A stretch of 38,596 nucleotides of DNA from MED-G105 sp050331095 (GTDB taxonomy: Bacteria > Pseudomonadota > Alphaproteobacteria > Caulobacterales > Parvularculaceae): the NCBI GenBank assembly GCA_050331095.1, contig JBHJHE010000059.1, forward strand, positions 1 through 38,596, read 5' to 3'. The notes under the pieces were generated by a model. It was given only the letters and a program-made list of their open reading frames with translations, searched no databases and was not told the origin of the DNA. Shown one piece after another: positions 33,584 to 38,596 of the stretch; the first letter of the stretch is position 1, and every line of letters starts with the position of its first letter. Position numbers and translations under genes: made by a program.

Positions 33584-33912
33584 GATACTAACGCAAAACG
33601 TCGAGACGTGAGGGGCGGTGCGTGAATGCAGGACAGCGTCAGGCGGCGAAAGGTCGGCCCGTCGCGCGCTGTAAAGCTGGTCGGAAGGCGCTTTGCGCTG
33701 ACCATCGCTTTGCAAGCGTCATCCAGCGACGCTACGATATCATAATGATTATTTATTGGTCGTAGTTCGTCAACGAGGCGACGCGTCGTTGCGGGAAATC
33801 GTGAACGTTCGCTCGTCGCCGTCGTCAGCTGCGCAACGTCTTTGTTCGGATCAGTGCCGCGCCGCCGCCCCGCTCCGTCGCGGAAGCGGCCGCCACGGCG
33901 AAAGCCGACCCG
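33584..33912. other. Intergenic region upstream of the YbjN-like gene (329 bases)
   Basis: No gene is supported here. The main feature is an AT-rich island around 33732-33765 in otherwise GC-rich DNA, with a Fur-box-like core and flanking CTACGA/TCGTAG arms (separate entry). It probably serves the leftward YbjN-like gene. Confidence 0.5.
33732..33765. promoter_or_regulatory. AT-rich Fur-box-like site
   Basis: The core ATAATGATTAT (33742-33752) is, on the other strand, ATAATCATTAT, the exact 5-1-5 centre of the classical Fur 7-1-7 box. CTACGA (33732-33737) and TCGTAG (33760-33765) flank it as inverted arms. It lies about 160 bases before the YbjN-like ATG. Binding by Fur, Mur or another regulator is inference. 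Confidence 0.4.
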
Positions 33913-34791
33913 TTAGAACCAGAACGACTTGTTCAGGCGCTGGATGAACATCGGCGTCGTCGATTCGCGCATGGTGATGTTCCACCGCAGCGTCTCGTCG
34001 ATCCGCGCCACGGCCGACTGCTCTTCGCTCGCGTGGCCCTCGCATTCAATCCGCACCCAGAGCCGCGTCGTCTCCGAACGGGCCGGAACGCCGGCGCGAA
34101 TGATCAGCGTGTTCCCCTGCTGGCGCAGATTGCCGCCGGCGTTGCGGAACAGATTGTAGGTCTGCTTCGTCGACTCATTGTGAAGTCGTCCGCGCAACAT
34201 GCCCCGACGGATCAACGTGGTCACGTTTTCGTCGAAGCCGCCCGGGAACGTCACGCGCATTTCAACGACGTATTGCGCGACGCGTCGGCTCGATTGCGCC
34301 TGGATCACGCGCGCGCCGTCCGCCGACGCGCCGCCTGAGAAGCCCGCCTGGCGCGGTCGCGCGTCGATTTTCTGAGACGACGGATCGAAGTTCGCCGACA
34401 CGGACTGCAGGCCGGGCAGGTCTTCGTCGGGCGCGGTGAGCCCGGCGCCGAGCTCCGGCGGCACGAACGTCATCAGAACGGCGAGGAGGCCGACCCCTTG
34501 CGCAAACGCGCCCTGGCGGGTGATCGGCTGGAAGTAGAAGACCGAGCCCGCCCCGGCGGCGACGAGCCCGGCGACGACAAGCCAGAGCGGCGGATTGCCG
34601 AGACCGAACATGTCGAAGTGCGACGCCGCCCAATGATTGAGCGTAAAGAGTGCTGACGATTCGCCTTTCGCCTGAAAGTCCGTCACGAGCGCCGAAATGA
34701 TGCCCGCCGACCCGGCGAGCGCCAGTCCGGCGACGTCGGCGACGCCAAATTCCCCTGGCGCCTTAACGCCCCGCTTTACGCCGTATGGCAT
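33913..34791 (-). CDS. Unrecognised membrane protein with C-terminal soluble domain
   Basis: A 292-residue protein I do not recognise. The start is ATG 34791 (MPYGVKRG) with AGGGG six bases upstream; an in-frame ATG at 34836 lacks such a site. Three hydrophobic segments lie in the first half (about residues 18-36, 68-88, 95-115). The second half, from about 120, is soluble and predicted beta-rich (VAQYVVEMRVTFPGGFDENVT, NTLIIRAGVPARSETTRLWVRIE). A conserved gene seems likely because codon use matches its neighbours and the frame is clean. It lies between the YbjN-like and histidine phosphatase genes on the same strand. Confidence 0.6.
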   Translation of the reverse strand: MPYGVKRGVKAPGEFGVADVAGLALAGSAGIISALVTDFQAKGESSALFTLNHWAASHFDMFGLGNPPLWLVVAGLVAAGAGSVFYFQPITRQGAFAQGVGLLAVLMTFVPPELGAGLTAPDEDLPGLQSVSANFDPSSQKIDARPRQAGFSGGASADGARVIQAQSSRRVAQYVVEMRVTFPGGFDENVTTLIRRGMLRGRLHNESTKQTYNLFRNAGGNLRQQGNTLIIRAGVPARSETTRLWVRIECEGHASEEQSAVARIDETLRWNITMRESTTPMFIQRLNKSFWF

Positions 34792-34881
34792 GAGATTCCC
34801 CTGACGTCCGCCAACCCACGTTTCATTAATAGCCAATTGAGCGCCGAGAGCCTAGGCCGCCGCGCCCCTACGCGTTTACTT

Positions 34882-35661
34882 TTATCGCGACTGTGGCGCG
34901 TCGGGGCGCGCCTTCCCGAAATCGACGCCGAAGAGATGTTCGAGGCTTGTGCGCGGCAGGCCGTGTTTGACGTAATCATAGGGCGTCACGTTGACCGCCT
35001 TGAGGATCGCGCGTTCGACGCGAGGGACGCCGTCGGGCCCGCGCGCCACATCGAAATCGATCACGTTAACGCAGCCGAGGTCCTGTTCGAACGCGGCGAT
35101 GGTCGCGAGCCCCCCGGCGCACGCCTGACCAAGGACGATCCGGTTGACGCCCTCATGGGCGACGACGAGCGCCGTGCGCCAGGCGCGCGCGGAGATGAGC
35201 GTCCGCAACCCCTCTTCGATGCGAGCCGACGCGTCCGCGAAGGTCTCGCCGCCGGGGAGGAACGCGGCGCCCGGCGCGTCTGCGTCGTCGAAGCAGAAGG
35301 CGAGCTGCGCGGCGAGCGCCTCGCGGCTTTCAACGCGAACCGGGCCGCTGCGCAATTCCTCGAGCGCCGGGATCGCTTCGGGCGTTGGCGACGCGCGCTC
35401 GCCAAGGGCGATCGCGGCGGTGGCCGCGGCGCGGGGCAAGCCCGAATGGGCGGCGAAGTCGAAGTCGACGCGCGCGAGCGCGTCGCGCGCGGCGCGCGCT
35501 TGCCGCTCCCCGTCTTTGGTGAGCGGCGCCATGCGCGGAGCGGTCAGATCAGGCGCGAAATAGTCGACGTGGCCATGGCGCATGAGGAACAAGCGTCGCC
35601 GGCCCGTCGCCGGCGCCCCATTGGCGGTCGCCCCGTCCGTTGAATTCGTCTGTGGCGCCAT
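34882..35661 (-). CDS. Histidine phosphatase family protein (phosphoglycerate mutase-like)
   Basis: A 259-residue protein with the branch-1 histidine phosphatase motif FLMRHGHVDYF near residue 27 and the second catalytic histidine in ALVVAHEGVNRIVL (about 167). LTKDGERQARAARDAL and SGLPRAAATAAIAL complete the phosphate pocket. It removes phosphate from a small metabolite or protein; the family is too broad to name a substrate. No signal peptide: the first 20 residues are polar and flexible. It is divergent from the TPR-VanY gene, with 109 bases between. Confidence 0.85.
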   Translation of the reverse strand: MAPQTNSTDGATANGAPATGRRRLFLMRHGHVDYFAPDLTAPRMAPLTKDGERQARAARDALARVDFDFAAHSGLPRAAATAAIALGERASPTPEAIPALEELRSGPVRVESREALAAQLAFCFDDADAPGAAFLPGGETFADASARIEEGLRTLISARAWRTALVVAHEGVNRIVLGQACAGGLATIAAFEQDLGCVNVIDFDVARGPDGVPRVERAILKAVNVTPYDYVKHGLPRTSLEHLFGVDFGKARPDAPQSR

Positions 35662-35770
35662 TGCCGCCCTCCCGCCGTCGATCGCGCGCGCGCCGCCGCT
35701 CGCCTGTTCGCATCGAGCAATCTATGGTGATACGGTCAATGTCGTGGGCGCTTAACGCCAGGGGGTCGTC

Positions 35771-37525
35771 TTGCCGTCGCTGTCTCAGCCGCGCGTTCAA
35801 TTCGCTGGCGCGTTCGCCCTTTTGGCGGCGCTTTATGTCGTCGGCTTCAACGCGTCGGCGCTGTTGGACCCTGAAGCCGCCGTCAGCCGCTTCGAAACGC
35901 TCCACGCGGCGGGCCGCTCGCGGCCGGCGGCGTCCTATGGCGAGCGCGCGCTCCACTTGCGCCGCCAGGCGGGCGAGAATGAACTCGCGCTTGCGCCTCT
36001 GAAGGCCGACGTGGCGCGCGCGATGATCGGCGCGCGGCGGTACGAGCGCGCGACCGTGTTCTACGAAGACGCCCTCGCCTCCGCCTGGGCCGGCGACGTC
36101 GATCCGCTCGACCGCGCCGCGATGGAGGAGCATCTCGCCCGCGCCCACATGGCCGCCGGCAACGTCGCCCGCGCCGTCCAGATTTACGCCGGCTTTCTCG
36201 ACCTCGCCGGCGACGCCGGCGCTGGCCACGACCCCGACGGCGGCGACCCGATCGAGGCGCTTTACGCCGGCGCGATCGCCAAGGCCGCGGACCGGTTCGC
36301 CGAGGCGCTGAAGCCCCTCGGCGATCCGAAGCTTTTCGCGGGGTCGCGCGAACACAAGCTCCTCGCCGCGCGCCACATGGCCGAACTCGGCGCGTTCTAC
36401 GCCCTGCGCAACCGCGGGCTCTACGCCGCGGCGGGCCTCCTTTCGTCCTCCTACGGACTGCGTAAGGAGATCCTCGGCGGCGACCATGCGGACACGGTCC
36501 AGGTCGCCCTGATTTTGGGACCGGTCTACAAGCGGATCGATCGTTTCGCCGACGCCGAAAACCTTTACCTCGAGGCCTTCCACGCCCAGGAGAAGGCGAA
36601 AGGCGCGAACAGCCCCGACCTCAGCTTGTACATCAAGCTTCTCGCCGGCGTTTACGAAGACCAGGGCCGGGCGACGGAGGCCCAGGCGCTTTACGAACAC
36701 ATGCGCTCGCTCTTCCGCGACGCTTTCGGCGAGCAGCGCTACGCGTCGAACCGCGAGCGCGACCGAACGCTCGACGTCGACCGGCCGGTGGCGCAACAAT
36801 TCGTTCAGCCGACGGATTATGCGCCCCAGGACCTGGTGCCGGCGGTAAAGTATTCGGTGCCGCTATCGAAGCCCGCCGACCTTGACGAGATGATGGTGCG
36901 CCGCGCGGCGGACGTCGACGGCGACGCCGATCCGCGCGAGGCGAATCTGCCGGCGCGGCTCGCGCAGCTCCTGTCTCTTTGTCGCGGCGAGACCGGCGAG
37001 CGTCTGTCGCTGCGCTCCGGATACCGCTCCTATCATACCCAGCACGCGCTCTATGGTCGCTTCGGCCATCGCGGCACGGTGACGCCGCCGGGCATGTCGG
37101 AGCACCAGTTGGGCCTCGCGGCGGACATCGACGTGAACGGACGGTTGATGCGCCAGAGCGACCGCGCGTTTCAGTGCTTCGAAGAGAACGCTTTCCGCTT
37201 CGGCTTCATCCTCTCCTACCCTCCGGGCAACGACTATTTGCCGGGAGACGAGACGTTCGAGCCGTGGCATTGGCGTTATGTCGGCATCAGCACCGCGCAA
37301 CTTTATCGCGAAGCGGGCCCGGTGAATAAGCCACAGGAGTTTCTCGCGAACCTCAGCTGTTACGCCGACCTCGCCGCGTCGAGCGGCCTCGGCCCCATCG
37401 GTGAGGCGGACGTTTGCCTTAAGGGCCGCACGCAAGTGGCGGACGCCAGCGAACAGGCGCCGGAGCCCGGAGACGCGACGGCGCGGAAATTGAATAACGA
37501 CGGGCAAGGGCACCAGACGCGCTGA
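35771..37525 (+). CDS. TPR and VanY (M15) D,D-carboxypeptidase fusion
   Basis: A 584-residue protein starting at TTG with AGGGGG six bases upstream. An N-terminal hydrophobic segment (AGAFALLAALYVVGFN) acts as signal or anchor. Residues about 40-330 form TPR-like helical pairs (RYERATVFYEDALASA, VYKRIDRFADAENLYLEAFHAQE, YEDQGRATEAQALYEHM). Residues about 340-530 form an M15B/VanY domain: LRSGYRSYHTQHALYG, zinc ligands in PGMSEHQLGLAADIDVNG, and the final EPWHWRYVG. VanY enzymes remove terminal D-Ala from peptidoglycan stems. Fusion to a long TPR array is unusual and suggests recruitment to a protein complex in the envelope. The Cys-containing tail is low in structure. Confidence 0.85.
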   Translation: MPSLSQPRVQFAGAFALLAALYVVGFNASALLDPEAAVSRFETLHAAGRSRPAASYGERALHLRRQAGENELALAPLKADVARAMIGARRYERATVFYEDALASAWAGDVDPLDRAAMEEHLARAHMAAGNVARAVQIYAGFLDLAGDAGAGHDPDGGDPIEALYAGAIAKAADRFAEALKPLGDPKLFAGSREHKLLAARHMAELGAFYALRNRGLYAAAGLLSSSYGLRKEILGGDHADTVQVALILGPVYKRIDRFADAENLYLEAFHAQEKAKGANSPDLSLYIKLLAGVYEDQGRATEAQALYEHMRSLFRDAFGEQRYASNRERDRTLDVDRPVAQQFVQPTDYAPQDLVPAVKYSVPLSKPADLDEMMVRRAADVDGDADPREANLPARLAQLLSLCRGETGERLSLRSGYRSYHTQHALYGRFGHRGTVTPPGMSEHQLGLAADIDVNGRLMRQSDRAFQCFEENAFRFGFILSYPPGNDYLPGDETFEPWHWRYVGISTAQLYREAGPVNKPQEFLANLSCYADLAASSGLGPIGEADVCLKGRTQVADASEQAPEPGDATARKLNNDGQGHQTR

Positions 37526-37619
37526 CGCGTCGATCGGGCGGTGGCCGCCCGCTTGTCGGCGCCTGTTTGTATGGGCGTCGCGCAACGTATGACGGGACGC
37601 CGGTGGCGATCGGGTTTCA

Positions 37620-38596
37620 ATGATCGAGTTTGGCGTTCAACAATCTGCCGAGAAAGCCGGTCGTCGCCGTTCAGCGCCCCGCGCCGCAATCGCCTGGCGC
37701 GACGTCCACGGCTGCGCCCCGCCGCCGGAGATCCGCAGCGTTTTCCTCGAAGCGCATTACGAACTCGTCGACGACAACGGCGCGTCCGGATCCCGGCCCG
37801 CTGACTTGGGGCTTATCGACGCGCGCGGCGCGACCCCCGCCGCGGCGGGCGACCTCCAGTCGGAGAGTTTCCGCGCCGGCAGCGTCATTCTATCCGACCG
37901 AACGCTCAACGCGGATGAACGGCGAGGTCTCTCACGCCTTGGCGACGTCGCCTACGCCGCCGCGGACGGGTCGATTTCGCCGGCCTATGTTGCGGCGCTC
38001 GCACGCGAGCGCCTGCGCCTCGCCGCCCTCGCCGAGGAGGCCGGCGAGCGGCTGAAGAGCCTCGCCGCCTACGGCGCCGCCGCGCCGCCCCTCGGATCCG
38101 TGCGTGACGCCGGCGCGCCGTTGCGGTTGCTGATCGCCGGCGAGGCGCGGCCCGCTATGCTCGATGCGCTCGCGGGCCTGCGCGCCCACGGGGCCGCCGG
38201 CGCTTGCGTCTTCACCGCCGCTCAGGCGATGCGCGCCCTCGACCGCGGCCGTTTCGACGCCGCATTGTTCGCGCCGGCCGGCGACCGCGACGTCCTCCTG
38301 TCGCTCGCCAACGCTCTGCGCCGCCATCGCGTTCACAAGTCGACGCCGATCCTGGTTCTTGACCGCGACGACAGCGACGGCGCGACGACCTGCGCCCGCA
38401 AGGGGCTGCGCCTCGTCTGCGCCGAGCACCTGGCCGGCGATCTCGCGTGGGTCGCCCGCGCCGTCGCCGAGAGGGCCGCAAGCGTCGCCGCGCTCTCGAA
38501 GTCGCTGCGCGGCGCGGGGGGCCCCGGCCGGGCCGGCCGGGGCGGAGGCCGGGTAATAGACGCGCCCCGAGGCGCGGGACGGCCGCGGCCCGCACA
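37620..38596 (+). CDS. Signalling-type protein, possibly receiver-like, cut by the right window edge
   Basis: An ATG at 37620 opens a frame without a stop to the window end (325 codons). The start reads MIEFGVQQSAEKAGRRR. The first part has PPPEIRSVFLEAHYELVDD and a regular FRAGSVILSDRTLNADERRGL. From about residue 160 a receiver-like alpha/beta segment follows (LRLLIAGEARPAMLDAL, FDAALFAPAGDRDVLLSLANAL, STPILVLDRDD), but the phosphoacceptor Asp position is not convincing. Such degenerate receivers often precede an output domain such as GGDEF, which would lie outside the window. The last 25 residues are Gly/Arg-rich. Function is not established. Confidence 0.5.
   Translation, partial: MIEFGVQQSAEKAGRRRSAPRAAIAWRDVHGCAPPPEIRSVFLEAHYELVDDNGASGSRPADLGLIDARGATPAAAGDLQSESFRAGSVILSDRTLNADERRGLSRLGDVAYAAADGSISPAYVAALARERLRLAALAEEAGERLKSLAAYGAAAPPLGSVRDAGAPLRLLIAGEARPAMLDALAGLRAHGAAGACVFTAAQAMRALDRGRFDAALFAPAGDRDVLLSLANALRRHRVHKSTPILVLDRDDSDGATTCARKGLRLVCAEHLAGDLAWVARAVAERAASVAALSKSLRGAGGPGRAGRGGGRVIDAPRGAGRPRPA

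Overview
The window is about 38.6 kb of very GC-rich, densely packed bacterial chromosome. Gene content and order point to an alphaproteobacterium: the Suv3-like helicase / S4 protein / fdxA / carD cluster, the rlpA-dacA-tmk-holB-tatD-MBL operon, a CarD regulator, and an alphaproteobacterial type of intergenic palindrome. I cannot name the genus from sequence alone. High third-position GC leaves long open frames opposite almost every gene. I left these out.

Left part (1-8.1 kb). The 3' end of a penicillin-binding protein 1C gene overlaps a thermonuclease-like gene. These converge on a leftward cluster of helicase, S4 RNA-binding protein, TerB-like protein, ferredoxin FdxA and a CarD regulator with a long Lys/Ala/Pro-rich tail. 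The helicase frame is interrupted by two in-frame TAA codons before its usual basic C-terminal tail. rpmB (L28) is divergent from the helicase.

Middle part (8.1-25.3 kb). This holds a membrane protein, a palindromic repeat between two convergent stop codons, mazG, ilvE, an RND/MMPL-type exporter, an alkaline phosphatase divergent from an exported S9 peptidase, and a TetR / SMR pump / exported alpha-beta hydrolase cassette with tandem operator-like sites. The cell-wall and replication operon rlpA-dacA-tmk-holB-tatD-MBL follows, its last five genes linked by tiny gaps or 4-base overlaps.

Accessory region (25.2-32.7 kb). A tRNA-Ser(UGA) gene is followed by imperfect tandem copies of its 3' end. 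Next comes a six-gene leftward operon: a small secreted His/Cys protein, a TonB-dependent receptor, an ABC ATPase, two ABC-2 permeases and a secreted zinc deacylase (AstE/aspartoacylase family). It looks like an acquired uptake/export module, probably for a metal or metal-binding compound, and is the best candidate here for an undescribed system.

Right part (32.7-38.6 kb). This has a YbjN-like protein with an AT-rich Fur-box-like site upstream, an unrecognised membrane protein, a histidine phosphatase, a TPR-VanY (M15) peptidase fusion, and the start of a signalling-type protein cut by the window edge.
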